A stretch of 18,268 nt of DNA from an uncultured Lachnospiraceae bacterium (GCA_910588885.1 CAJUSQ010000055.1:1-18268); one strand, 5' to 3'. Shown: positions 1 through 7,652, numbered from the stretch's first letter. A program made the numbers and translations. The notes: generated by a model from the letters alone, not told the origin.

Positions 1-571
1 CCATGATCTTGTCGCCCCATTCAGAGCTGGGATCTTCCAGAGCCTTCAGAGCAGAACCCTTGATGATCGGGCAGTCTGTGAATTCATATTCCTCTAACTG
101 CTCGGTAATTTCCATTTCAACCAGTTCTAACAACTCTTCGTCGTCTACCATATCGCATTTGTTCATGAATACGATGATGTAGGGAACACCTACCTGACGG
201 GAAAGCAGGATGTGCTCTTTGGTCTGAGCCATAACACCGTCGGTAGCGGCTACAACCAGGATCGCGCCGTCCATCTGAGCAGCACCGGTAATCATGTTCT
301 TAACGTAGTCCGCATGGCCCGGGCAGTCAACGTGTGCATAGTGTCTGTTGTCTGTCTCATACTCAACGTGAGCGGTAGAAATGGTAATACCTCTTTCTCT
401 CTCTTCCGGAGCCTTGTCGATGTTCTCAAAATCGGTAGCTGTGTTACCGGCAACTCTCTCGGAAAGCACCTTTGTGATTGCTGCGGTCAGGGTTGTTTTA
501 CCATGGTCAACGTGTCCGATGGTACCGATATTGCAATGGGGTTTGGATCTTTCAAATTTAGCTTTTGCCAT
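1..571 (-). CDS. tuf: Elongation factor Tu, N-terminal part (runs off the left edge)
   Basis: EF-Tu is the cytoplasmic GTPase that brings aminoacyl-tRNA to the ribosomal A site. The first 190 residues are present, covering most of the G domain. Visible motifs are the P-loop GHVDHGKTT (residues 19-27), switch I with RGITIST (60-66), DCPGH (82-86) and NKCD (137-140). The ATG at 571 follows AAGGAGG (588..582) at a 10-nt gap. It is the last visible gene of the rpsL-rpsG-fusA-tuf operon and starts 98 nt after the fusA stop. No change is seen in the GTP-binding motifs. Whether a second tuf copy exists elsewhere cannot be seen. The identity is certain; only the 3' end is missing. Confidence 0.98.
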   Translation of the reverse strand, partial: MAKAKFERSKPHCNIGTIGHVDHGKTTLTAAITKVLSERVAGNTATDFENIDKAPEERERGITISTAHVEYETDNRHYAHVDCPGHADYVKNMITGAAQMDGAILVVAATDGVMAQTKEHILLSRQVGVPYIIVFMNKCDMVDDEELLELVEMEITEQLEEYEFTDCPIIKGSALKALEDPSSEWGDKIM

Positions 572-595
572 TTTCTAACGTCCTCCTTAATTTGT

Positions 596-607
596 GCCCG
601 TTCGGGC
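596..607 (-). other. Small hairpin in the fusA-tuf spacer
   Basis: In the minus-strand transcript this reads GCCC-GAAC-GGGC, a perfect 4-bp GC stem with a four-base loop, lying just upstream of the tuf Shine-Dalgarno (588..582). It has no T-run on the operon strand, so it is unlikely to end transcription there. Read on the plus strand it is followed by TG and TTTTT, so it could stop antisense transcription. It could also be an mRNA processing or stability element. Its function is unknown. Confidence 0.4.
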
Positions 608-669
608 TGTTTTTCGTTTTATTCGCTAATACTGATTATATTAAAAATTCATAGGTTTTTCAAGTATTT

Positions 670-2787
670 TTACTTACCTTTTGCAGAAATAACCTTTTCC
701 TGAACCGATTTGGGAACCGGCTCATATTTTTCAAAGAACATGGAGTAATTTCCACGTCCCTGGGTCTTGGAACGTAAATCGGTGGAATAACCAAACATTT
801 CCGCTAACGGAACGAATCCGCGGACAATTTTGCCACCGCCTAAGTCGTCCATACCTTCAATACGTCCGCGACGGGAATTGATATCGCCGATAACATCGCC
901 CATATACTCTTCCGGCATCGTCACTTCTACCTTCATAATCGGCTCTAACAGAATCGGAGCTGCCTTTGACATAGCATCCTTAAATGCCAGAGATCCGGCA
1001 ATATGGAATGCCATTTCGCTGGAGTCCACTTCATGGTAGGAACCATCGTATACATTGGCATGAATTCCGACTACCGGGAAGCCTGCCAAGATTCCTGCCT
1101 TTGTGGCTTCTTCGATTCCTTCGCCTACTGCCGGGATGTATTCCTTCGGAATTGCACCACCCACAACGGTAGATTCAAATTTGAACAATTCTTCGCCGTT
1201 GGCATCCATCGGCTCGAATTTGACTTTACAATGACCATACTGACCACGTCCACCGGACTGCTTTGCATACTTGCTTTCCACATCCACAGCCTTGGTAATG
1301 GTTTCTTTATAGGCCACCTGAGGAGCGCCTACATTCGCCTCTACCTTAAATTCACGAAGCAGACGGTCTACAATAATTTCCAAATGGAGCTCGCCCATAC
1401 CGGCAATAATGGTCTGTCCTGTCTCCTGATTGGTGTGCGCCCGGAACGTCGGGTCTTCTTCCGCCAGCTTTGCAAGCGCTTCGCCCATTTTTCCCTGTCC
1501 TGCTTTCGTCTTCGGCTCAATTGCCAGTTCGATAACCGGTTCCGGGAATTCCATGGACTCTAAGATTACCGGATGCTGTTCGTCACAGATGGTATCACCG
1601 GTAGAAGTCAGCTTAAATCCGACTGCCGCTGCGATATCACCGGAATAAACCTTATCCAGCTCTTCCCGCTTATTGGCATGCATCTGCAGGATACGTCCCA
1701 CACGTTCTTTCTTGCCCTTCGTAGCGTTCAATACATAGGAACCTGAATTCATGGTTCCGGAATATACCCGGAAGAATGCCAGCTTTCCTACAAAGGGGTC
1801 TGTCATAATCTTAAATGCCAATGCGGAGAAGGGCTCTTCATCCGAAGAATGCCGCTCTATCTCATTTCCGTCTAAATCCGTACCCTTAATGGACGGGATA
1901 TCCAACGGAGAGGGCATATACTCAATAACAGCATCCAAAAGCTTCTGAACGCCCTTGTTGCGGTAAGCGGTACCGCAGCAAACAGGAACCGCCGTACATT
2001 CGCAGGTTGCTTTCCGCAAAACTGCCTTCATGTCATCTACTGCCGGCTCTTCCCCTTCCAGATACTGCATCATCAAATCATCATCCAGCTCACAGACCTT
2101 TTCAATCAATTCGGAACGATACAGCTCTGCATCATCCTTCATATCGTCAGGAATCTCTACGATGGAGATATCGTCACCCTTATCATCATTGTAGATGTAG
2201 GCTTTCATCTCAAACAGGTCAATAATTCCCTTGAATTCATCCTCTTTCCCAATCGGCAGCTGAATGCAGATTGCATTCTTGCCCAAACGGTTCCGAATCT
2301 GGTTTACGGCTCCATAAAAATCTGCACCTAAAATGTCCATCTTATTAATGAAAGCCATTCTCGGCACATTGTATGTGTCGGCCTGACGCCACACATTTTC
2401 AGACTGCGGCTCAACTCCGCCTTTTGCACAGAAAACGCCTACAGCACCATCTAATACACGGAGTGAACGTTCTACCTCGACCGTAAAGTCAACGTGCCCC
2501 GGAGTATCAATAATATTGATACGATGCTCTAAAGCACCCGGTTTGCTCTTGCAGTTCTCCTGCAAGGTCCAGTGACAGGTCGTCGCGGCCGAAGTGATGG
2601 TGATACCTCTTTCCTGTTCCTGCTCCATCCAGTCCATGGTTGCAGTACCCTCGTGAGTATCCCCAATCTTGTAATTCACACCAGTATAATACAGGATACG
2701 CTCAGTTGTTGTTGTTTTACCAGCATCAATATGAGCCATAATCCCGATATTCCTGGTTCTCTCTAACGGATATTCTCTTCCAGCCAA
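670..2787 (-). CDS. fusA: Elongation factor G (TTG start)
   Basis: EF-G is the GTPase that drives translocation of tRNA and mRNA on the ribosome and, with RRF, recycles ribosomes. The 705-residue product has the family's normal length. GTP-binding motifs are AHIDAGKTT (18-26), the switch I stretch ending RGITIT (60-65), DTPGH (94-98) and NKMD (148-151). Domain IV and V sequences follow without a break through to the basic C-terminus. The start codon is TTG at 2787, supported by AGGAGG (2801..2796) at an 8-nt gap and by the family-typical N-terminus MAGREYPLERTRNIGIMAH. It lies 61 nt after rpsG and 98 nt before tuf, the standard str-operon order. Confidence 0.98.
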   Translation of the reverse strand: MAGREYPLERTRNIGIMAHIDAGKTTTTERILYYTGVNYKIGDTHEGTATMDWMEQEQERGITITSAATTCHWTLQENCKSKPGALEHRINIIDTPGHVDFTVEVERSLRVLDGAVGVFCAKGGVEPQSENVWRQADTYNVPRMAFINKMDILGADFYGAVNQIRNRLGKNAICIQLPIGKEDEFKGIIDLFEMKAYIYNDDKGDDISIVEIPDDMKDDAELYRSELIEKVCELDDDLMMQYLEGEEPAVDDMKAVLRKATCECTAVPVCCGTAYRNKGVQKLLDAVIEYMPSPLDIPSIKGTDLDGNEIERHSSDEEPFSALAFKIMTDPFVGKLAFFRVYSGTMNSGSYVLNATKGKKERVGRILQMHANKREELDKVYSGDIAAAVGFKLTSTGDTICDEQHPVILESMEFPEPVIELAIEPKTKAGQGKMGEALAKLAEEDPTFRAHTNQETGQTIIAGMGELHLEIIVDRLLREFKVEANVGAPQVAYKETITKAVDVESKYAKQSGGRGQYGHCKVKFEPMDANGEELFKFESTVVGGAIPKEYIPAVGEGIEEATKAGILAGFPVVGIHANVYDGSYHEVDSSEMAFHIAGSLAFKDAMSKAAPILLEPIMKVEVTMPEEYMGDVIGDINSRRGRIEGMDDLGGGKIVRGFVPLAEMFGYSTDLRSKTQGRGNYSMFFEKYEPVPKSVQEKVISAKGK

Positions 2788-2848
2788 GGTTTTTTCCTCC
2801 TAATTTTTACCAAACATGCAGGCCGTTTCCAACAAGCTGAAACAAAAC

Positions 2849-3319
2849 TTAGAAACGGTAATGTGCAAATGCCTTGTTGGCCTCTGCCATCTTATGCATA
2901 TCTTCTTTTCTCTTTACAGATGCACCGGTATTATTTGCCGCATCCATAATTTCATTTGCCAGTCTCTCCTTCATGGTCTTTTCGCCCCTCTTACGGGAGA
3001 ACATGGTCAACCAGCGAAGCGCCAAAGCCTGACGTCTGTCAGCCCGCACTTCAATAGGCACCTGATAGGTTGCCCCGCCGATACGTCTTGCCTTTACTTC
3101 CAATACCGGCATAATATTGTTCATTGCCTCTTCGAATACTTCGATTGCAGGCTTGCCAGTCTTATCTGCAACACGTTCAAACGCCCCATACACAATTTTC
3201 TGAGCAATACCCTTCTTACCGTCTAACATAATGTTATTGATAAGCTTTGTCACCACTTTGTTATTGTAAATGGGATCCGCCAAAACGTCTCTTTTCTGAG
3301 TATGTCCTTTACGTGGCAC
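2849..3319 (-). CDS. rpsG: 30S ribosomal protein S7 (GTG start)
   Basis: S7 is a primary 16S rRNA-binding protein that nucleates assembly of the 30S head. The product is 156 residues and begins MPRKGHTQKRDVLADPIY, as expected for the family; the conserved RRIGGATYQVPIEVR and the C-terminal AHYRF are present. The frame is open further upstream to an ATG at 3367, but that 16-residue addition has no match to S7. The GTG at 3319 has AAGGAGGG (3334..3327) exactly 7 nt before it, which decides the start. The gene is separated from rpsL by an unusually long 296-nt spacer and from fusA by 61 nt. Confidence 0.97.
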   Translation of the reverse strand: MPRKGHTQKRDVLADPIYNNKVVTKLINNIMLDGKKGIAQKIVYGAFERVADKTGKPAIEVFEEAMNNIMPVLEVKARRIGGATYQVPIEVRADRRQALALRWLTMFSRKRGEKTMKERLANEIMDAANNTGASVKRKEDMHKMAEANKAFAHYRF

Positions 3320-3615
3320 GTTACTTCCCTCCTTAATCATGTTTTTGCCGATCGGCAATCTGCCCAACCGGACTCTTTCTTTTTCTTTGACGGCCGGACC
3401 TCACGCCCTGCCCGCCTCATCCGAAATTCTGATTAATTCAACGGTACTCACATGTTTCCCTCTAATGTGTTCGTGCGGAAATTTCTCTATCTTCAAAAAG
3501 AATGCAGACCGGATTTCAAATTCCAATCTGATACGCCGCCGAACTGCTTCGTTCCGCCGGCTGCATTTTCCAACACTAACCATAGATCCGTTTGTGATAC
3601 TATTGGTATGGCTAA
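3320..3615 (-). other. Long rpsL-rpsG intercistronic spacer
   Basis: These 296 nt between the rpsL stop and rpsG GTG hold no recognisable gene. On the operon strand there is a 60-codon frame (3583..3401) that is rich in arginine, has only a poor Shine-Dalgarno and matches no family I know. Local inverted repeats include CACAT/ATGTG in the middle and the TTGCCGATCGGCAA palindrome beside the rpsG ribosome binding site. In E. coli the rpsL-rpsG spacer is the S7 autoregulatory target, about 100 nt long; a similar role here is inference. No internal promoter with convincing -35 and -10 boxes was found. Confidence 0.5.
3327..3334 (-). promoter_or_regulatory. Ribosome binding site fixing the rpsG GTG start
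   Basis: The minus strand reads AAGGAGGG, 7 nt before the GTG at 3319. It sits inside the upstream open frame, so it excludes the longer ATG reading. A 14-bp palindrome, TTGCCGATCGGCAA (3345-3358), lies immediately upstream and could form a 5-bp stem close to this site. Confidence 0.85.
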
Positions 3616-4038
3616 TTATTTCTTAGCATCTTTCGGCCTCTTAGCGCCATATTTGGAACGGGCCTGGCGTCTGTTAGCAACACCTGCCGTATCCAACGTA
3701 CCACGGATGATGTGGTATCTGGTACCTGGTAAGTCCTTTACTCTACCGCCGCGGATCAAGACAACGCTATGCTCCTGCAGGTTGTGGCCTTCACCCGGAA
3801 TGTAGCTTGTTACTTCGATTCCGTTGGAAAGACGTACTCTGGCAATTTTACGAAGTGCAGAGTTAGGCTTCTTCGGAGTAGCAGTCTTCACTGCCGTACA
3901 AACACCTCTCTTCTGGGGTGCAGAAGTATCCGTCGGGCGCTTTCTCAAAGAGTTGTAACCCTTCTGCAAAGCCGGTGCCGTAGACTTCTTTACAGATGTC
4001 TGTCTTCCTTTTCTTACTAACTGGTTAAATGTTGGCAT
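3616..4038 (-). CDS. rpsL: 30S ribosomal protein S12
   Basis: S12 sits at the interface of the 30S decoding centre and controls translational accuracy. The 140-residue protein starts MPTFNQLVRKGRQ and has the Gram-positive insertion (QKGYNSLRKRPTDTSA) before PQKRGVCT, as in Bacillus S12. The streptomycin-determining lysines are both unaltered, in TPKKPNSALRK and GGRVKDLPG, so the allele looks wild-type. The frame extends upstream to an ATG at 4083, but the ATG at 4038 has AGGAGGTGA (4052..4044) in place, and the extra residues are leader sequence. It is the first gene of the str operon, directly behind a consensus promoter. Confidence 0.98.
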   Translation of the reverse strand: MPTFNQLVRKGRQTSVKKSTAPALQKGYNSLRKRPTDTSAPQKRGVCTAVKTATPKKPNSALRKIARVRLSNGIEVTSYIPGEGHNLQEHSVVLIRGGRVKDLPGTRYHIIRGTLDTAGVANRRQARSKYGAKRPKDAKK

Positions 4039-4091
4039 TCTTTTCACCTCCTGTAATACTTGTAAAAGTGTATTTCGATACACACTACGTC

Positions 4092-4120
4092 ATTATATAG
4101 GCGCTGTCAGAAGATGTCAA
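4092..4120 (-). promoter_or_regulatory. Consensus sigma-A promoter of the str operon
   Basis: On the minus strand TTGACA (4120..4115) and TATAAT (4097..4092) are separated by exactly 17 bp, a perfect match to the housekeeping consensus in both boxes and spacing. Transcription should start near 4085, leaving a leader of about 47 nt before rpsL with no evident attenuator. This fits the high expression expected of rpsL-rpsG-fusA-tuf and shows that the operon does not depend on read-through from rpoBC. Confidence 0.92.
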
Positions 4121-4160
4121 GCCCTTTTTGCATTTTTATCCCGAAAATACAGGACATGTA

Positions 4161-4189
4161 TTGACCTTCTTCCTCCGTTTCCTTATAAT
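4161..4189 (+). promoter_or_regulatory. Near-consensus promoter of the four-helix membrane protein
   Basis: TTGACC (4161-4166) and TATAAT (4184-4189) are separated by 17 bp; only the last -35 base differs from consensus. It diverges from the str promoter, with 40 bp between the two -35 boxes. Start of transcription is expected near 4196, leaving a leader of about 27 nt before the ATG at 4223. Confidence 0.85.
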
Positions 4190-4215
4190 AAAAGAATAGA
4201 AAAAGAAACGGAGGA
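4171..4215. repeat. Perfect 11-bp inverted repeat spanning -10 box and Shine-Dalgarno
   Basis: TCCTCCGTTTC (4171-4181) and GAAACGGAGGA (4205-4215) are exact reverse complements separated by 23 bp. The left arm lies in the promoter spacer, the right arm covers the Shine-Dalgarno GGAGGA of the next gene. The expected transcript starts between the arms, so an mRNA hairpin would form only in RNA started further upstream. An operator read as DNA is the other possibility. Confidence 0.6.
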
Positions 4216-4222
4216 TGTTCAA

Positions 4223-4792
4223 ATGAAAAATCAAAATTATGAACCAAATGACACGCAAACAGAATCCCGGACTTATTACGACATGCCGGATCCCTCCTCT
4301 TCCCAGGATCCATTTTCCCCATCCGGTTCCGTTCCATCCCCGGAACCCGTTCATGAAAATGTGATCGCAGGCATTGTAGGAGCGTTTTTGTTTTCACTGG
4401 CAGGAGGCGTTCTGTATTTCCTTATTTATCAATTAGGTTATATTGCAGGCATCTGCGGGTTAATTACCGTCGTGGTATCTATTTTCGGTTACCAATTGTT
4501 TTCGGGACGGAAAAATTCTTTAAAGGGTGTCATTATCGCAATAATCATCTCAATTTTGTCCATTGTACTTGCGGAATATCTGGGATTATCTTATGAATAT
4601 TACAAATACTTTAATAAAGAGCTTGGAATTCCCATTTCATTAACGGATGCTATCCGGGTGACGCCGGAACTTCTGGCTGAAACAGAGGTTCTGGCTGCTT
4701 TCCTAAAGGACTTGGCCGTTGCTCTTGTCCTGGGGATAATTGCTTCTTTCAGCAGTATTAAAAATGCAATTGCCGAAAGCCGCAATCACTAA
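4223..4792 (+). CDS. Small membrane protein with four predicted helices, function unknown
   Basis: This 189-residue protein is not one I can assign to a named family. Residues 1-45 are polar, rich in Ser, Pro, Asp and Asn, without a signal peptide. Hydrophobic segments follow at about 47-69, 71-92, 101-122 and 162-178, with a polar stretch of about 40 residues (120-160) between the third and fourth. No catalytic motif is seen. The ATG follows GGAGGA (4210-4215) at a 7-nt gap and the gene has its own near-consensus promoter, so it is probably expressed steadily as a single-gene unit. A small hairpin follows the stop. The gene is real on coding evidence; its role is open. Confidence 0.85.
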   Translation: MKNQNYEPNDTQTESRTYYDMPDPSSSQDPFSPSGSVPSPEPVHENVIAGIVGAFLFSLAGGVLYFLIYQLGYIAGICGLITVVVSIFGYQLFSGRKNSLKGVIIAIIISILSIVLAEYLGLSYEYYKYFNKELGIPISLTDAIRVTPELLAETEVLAAFLKDLAVALVLGIIASFSSIKNAIAESRNH

Positions 4793-4801
4793 TTGCATCT
4801 T

Positions 4802-4828
4802 GTGATAATGTAGTATCACTCATTTTTT
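4802..4828 (+). terminator. Probable intrinsic terminator after the membrane protein
   Basis: GTGATA (4802-4807) and TATCAC (4814-4819) form a perfect 6-bp stem with a 6-nt loop, followed after a short gap by six T's (4823-4828). The stem is AT-rich, so efficiency may be modest. There is no T-run on the minus side, so it does not clearly serve the convergent gene ending at 4860. Confidence 0.55.
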
Positions 4829-4859
4829 ACCATTGATTTCTGCAGGGAACCTGTTTCCA

Positions 4860-6200
4860 TTATTTCCAATTTTCGGAAGGGTATACGTTCTCTGCAGAAT
4901 TTTTCGGATGGGCCGCTTCCAAAGCTTCCTCCGGCGGCACCAGGACGCAGTCTCCTTTTTCATCAAATTGAAAATAATAGGCCGCAGACGTTTTGCTTCC
5001 TTCAATCCATTGATATTCTCCCTGAATCCCTTCCAATACCGGGGAATTATAAAACCATTCTGCGATCTTCTCCCGTTCCCTTTCCAGATCCTCCGCTTCC
5101 GGCTTTAATCCCAGCTCTTCCATACACTGTTTCCAGGCCATTACTACATTGTACATATCCGGCACCACATGGCTGCCCGGCAATTTCCCTTCATGATCCT
5201 CCTGATACGCCGCTGCCAGCTTTTTCCACATTTCCCCCGGATAATCCGCATCATATTTATTCCAAATATACGTATCCGCCAGGACTTCCTGATTTTTTTC
5301 GATCATACCGCTTTCATAGCTGGCAAAGGACGCGGTAAACCGGCGTCCCTCCGTTATTCCCCGTTTCCTGAGCTCCGAAACGATGATCCCGTGCTCCTCC
5401 GCCCGTACCAGAGAAATATAACCGTCTGCCTTATCGTTCAGTGCCTGGACTACGGCCCTGCGTTCCTGCCCCTGTTCTACCAAAACCACTTCCACAAACT
5501 CCATTCCCAGCTGTTCTAAGACCCCCTCCAGCAGCTCGGCTATATCCATCTGTGAGTTCTCCGTAGGACTTGCCAGGATAATCACCCGGCTGATATCCGG
5601 GTTCAGGCGTTTCCAATGTTTTACCGCCTCAATTTCCCCTTCTTCCGTGTCTCCCAGATAGGAAATTCCATAGGGAGCCGTCTGGATCCGGATTTCTTCA
5701 TAAGAATAAGTCGCAACATTCGGAATCCTATGCTCCAAAATCAGTTCCATACCTGCCATGGTTCCCGGCGTATCAATAGGCCCAATCAGAATCCGCTGTT
5801 CCTTTACGGCCTCGGAAATCAGATTTTTTGCCTTTTCTGTATTGCACTCCGTGTCCAGTACCGATATCCGAACCGGAATTCCGTTTATTCCTCCCGCCGC
5901 ATTGATCACCTCCTGCGCATACTCCATCGTCCACTGCACCGGTTCCCCGATATAAGACAGCGCTCCCGTTACCGGAACCAGCACGGTAAGCTCGTAGCAG
6001 GGGGTTCCTTCCGCCTTTTTGCGATTTTCCGCCTGCCTTAAGGCTTCTGCCTGCCAGGCCGCCCCGAAAAGGCATACCAACAGCCCCAATACCAAAAAGG
6101 CTTTTGCCAATTTTCTTCCTTCTTGTCCGCGGCTCTTTGCGGATAACGGTTTCTTTTCCGTTTTTCCACGGCCTCTTACGGATAACAGTTTCTTTTCCAC
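4860..6200 (-). CDS. Membrane-anchored type I solute-binding protein (LivK/Peripla_BP_6 type)
   Basis: This 446-residue protein has the fold signature of branched-chain amino-acid and amide binding proteins: VLVPVTGALSYIGEP (about 73-87), INAAGGINGIPVRISVLDTE (99-118) and ILIGP (137-141). The N-terminus is a basic cytosolic tail followed by one hydrophobic segment (about 33-50). The only cysteine there (LLVC) lacks a good lipobox, so it is more likely an uncleaved anchor than a lipoprotein. The start is GTG at 6200, with AAGGA 10 nt upstream. It begins 36 nt after the histidine kinase stop, as third gene of a regulator-kinase-binding-protein operon. No ABC permease or ATPase is nearby, which suggests a sensing role rather than transport. 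Ligand unknown. Confidence 0.82.
   Translation of the reverse strand: MEKKLLSVRGRGKTEKKPLSAKSRGQEGRKLAKAFLVLGLLVCLFGAAWQAEALRQAENRKKAEGTPCYELTVLVPVTGALSYIGEPVQWTMEYAQEVINAAGGINGIPVRISVLDTECNTEKAKNLISEAVKEQRILIGPIDTPGTMAGMELILEHRIPNVATYSYEEIRIQTAPYGISYLGDTEEGEIEAVKHWKRLNPDISRVIILASPTENSQMDIAELLEGVLEQLGMEFVEVVLVEQGQERRAVVQALNDKADGYISLVRAEEHGIIVSELRKRGITEGRRFTASFASYESGMIEKNQEVLADTYIWNKYDADYPGEMWKKLAAAYQEDHEGKLPGSHVVPDMYNVVMAWKQCMEELGLKPEAEDLEREREKIAEWFYNSPVLEGIQGEYQWIEGSKTSAAYYFQFDEKGDCVLVPPEEALEAAHPKNSAENVYPSENWK
6131..6199 (-). repeat. Tandem 13-codon duplication at the start of the binding protein
   Basis: Two copies with a 39-bp period (6170-6199 and 6131-6160 are the best matching 30-bp cores, 24 of 30 identical) encode EKKLLSVRGRGKT and EKKPLSAKSRGQE. 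They make up almost the whole cytosolic N-terminal tail before the membrane anchor. Both copies are strongly basic. Confidence 0.75.
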
Positions 6201-6236
6201 TTATCCATCGTCCTTTTATTTAAAAATATATGTTCC

Positions 6237-7652
6237 TCACCACTTTGCTGCTTTTAACCGGAACCAGAAGCAGCTGCCTTTCCCCGGCTCGCTGCTGACC
6301 CCATATTGGGCCTGATGCATCTGCAGGATTTCCTTTACAATATGCAGTCCTACCCCGGTGCCGCTTTTATTGGTTCCAAAGGGATCCACTTTATAATATC
6401 TTTCCCAAATATAAGGGAGCTTTTCCGCTTCAATCCCGGCGCCGAAATCCTGTACCGTCGTTTTGATCATCCCGTATTCCCGTTTTGTTTTAATTCGTAT
6501 TTTTTTCATATCTCCGGAAAATTTCACTGCATTACTGATAAAATTCTCCAGGACACGGCTGATTAATTTCCGGTCCGCATATACATACAGGCCCTCTTCC
6601 GTTTCCAAATCAATTTGGAGCTCCCTGCTTTCCTGATGGACCGCAAACGAAAGCCGGGCAGACCGGACCAGATGGGAAAGGTCAAATGTTTCCATCTTCA
6701 GTTCCCAGGTGCCGGACTGCAGCTTTGCCAACTCCATGGTATCGCTGATCAACCCGTTCAGCTTTTCTACCTCGGTAATAATCCGCTCCAAATGAGCTTC
6801 CCTCTTTGTTTTATTTTCTCCGGATACCGTCTGTATCATTTCCGCATACATCTTTATTACCGTCAGGGGCGTTTTCATATCATGCGAAATATTCGCCACA
6901 AATTCCCGGCGCAGCGCCTCCGTGGCATTAAATTCCTTCGCCGCCATTTCCAGGGTTTCCGACAGCTGCTCCACCTCATAGCAGCCGCCTTTTGGAAAGG
7001 CTACCGCATAATTTCCTTCCGCCAGCTGTTTTGCCATCTCTGTCAGCCGGTTTATAGGCCCGGCAAATCTTCTGGTAATCATCAGGGACAAAAAAGATGC
7101 AATCACCAGCACCACAAAAAGCGCAAATACGGCCCGGGCACGCAGCGGATGTATGAGAGAACTCACGTTTGCCAAGGACTTACTGAACACCAGTACGATG
7201 CGGTATCCTTCCTGGTTGGCAACGACCATGGCTTCCACGGCCCATTCCATATTCCGGACCGTATCCTCGATACAATAACTGCAAAAGCCCTTCCCTTCGT
7301 CCAGCAGATCAAACAGGTTATCCGGAATAATCCCCTCTGCCTGCACCTGGGATTCCTGTCCCTGATTGTCCAGTGCCAAAAGAAGCTGCTGCTCCCGTTC
7401 CGAAACCAGCTGAATAAAATATTCCCCGCTTCCGGCAATGAACCGCAGATTATCTTCGAATTCCGGCGAGGTATATTTTTCCATGGCCGCCCAGATTGCC
7501 CGGTCCAGCACTTCCATATTCTCGTTCTTATAGTTGACGCGGAAGGAAGTTTCCAAAACAACCCAGAATAATCCGGCAATCCCGGTTGCCAACAAAGTGA
7601 AGCTAAGCCACATACCAAAGCTCATGCGATTTGTAATTTTATTCGGCTTCAA
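6237..7652 (-). CDS. Sensor histidine kinase with HAMP domain (TTG start)
   Basis: This is a membrane sensor kinase of 471 residues. It has a first helix at about 11-34, an external domain at 35-172, a second helix at about 173-193, a HAMP linker (about 194-247), the HisKA dimerisation helix with phospho-acceptor His257 in NISHDMKTPLT, and an ATPase domain with N box (Asn374 in ENFISNAVKFS), G1 (DFGAGI, 402-407), F box region (WERYY) and G2 (GTGVGL, 431-436). The external domain holds a CSYC motif (Cys124, Cys127). The TTG at 7652 overlaps the regulator gene by 14 nt, with GAGGAG (7670..7665) 12 nt upstream. The ATG at 7625 is an alternative but lacks a ribosome binding site. Partner: the preceding response regulator. 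Confidence 0.93.
   Translation of the reverse strand: MKPNKITNRMSFGMWLSFTLLATGIAGLFWVVLETSFRVNYKNENMEVLDRAIWAAMEKYTSPEFEDNLRFIAGSGEYFIQLVSEREQQLLLALDNQGQESQVQAEGIIPDNLFDLLDEGKGFCSYCIEDTVRNMEWAVEAMVVANQEGYRIVLVFSKSLANVSSLIHPLRARAVFALFVVLVIASFLSLMITRRFAGPINRLTEMAKQLAEGNYAVAFPKGGCYEVEQLSETLEMAAKEFNATEALRREFVANISHDMKTPLTVIKMYAEMIQTVSGENKTKREAHLERIITEVEKLNGLISDTMELAKLQSGTWELKMETFDLSHLVRSARLSFAVHQESRELQIDLETEEGLYVYADRKLISRVLENFISNAVKFSGDMKKIRIKTKREYGMIKTTVQDFGAGIEAEKLPYIWERYYKVDPFGTNKSGTGVGLHIVKEILQMHQAQYGVSSEPGKGSCFWFRLKAAKW

Noticed and set aside
212..703. Plus-strand open frame of 163 codons over tuf and the fusA-tuf spacer
   Set aside because: It is antisense to the certain EF-Tu frame, has no ribosome binding site and no family resemblance.
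3401..3583. 60-codon frame on the operon strand between rpsL and rpsG as a gene
   Set aside because: The Shine-Dalgarno is poor (ACGGAT) and the peptide matches nothing I know. Kept only as part of the spacer description.
4107..4397. Minus-strand frames (96 and 72 codons) over the str promoter and the start of the membrane protein gene
   Set aside because: They run through two strong promoters and antisense to a well-supported gene; no ribosome binding site.
6615..7571. 318-codon plus-strand frame over the histidine kinase
   Set aside because: Shadow of the kinase gene: composition (His, Arg, Gln rich) is that of an antisense frame, and the kinase motifs on the other strand are complete.
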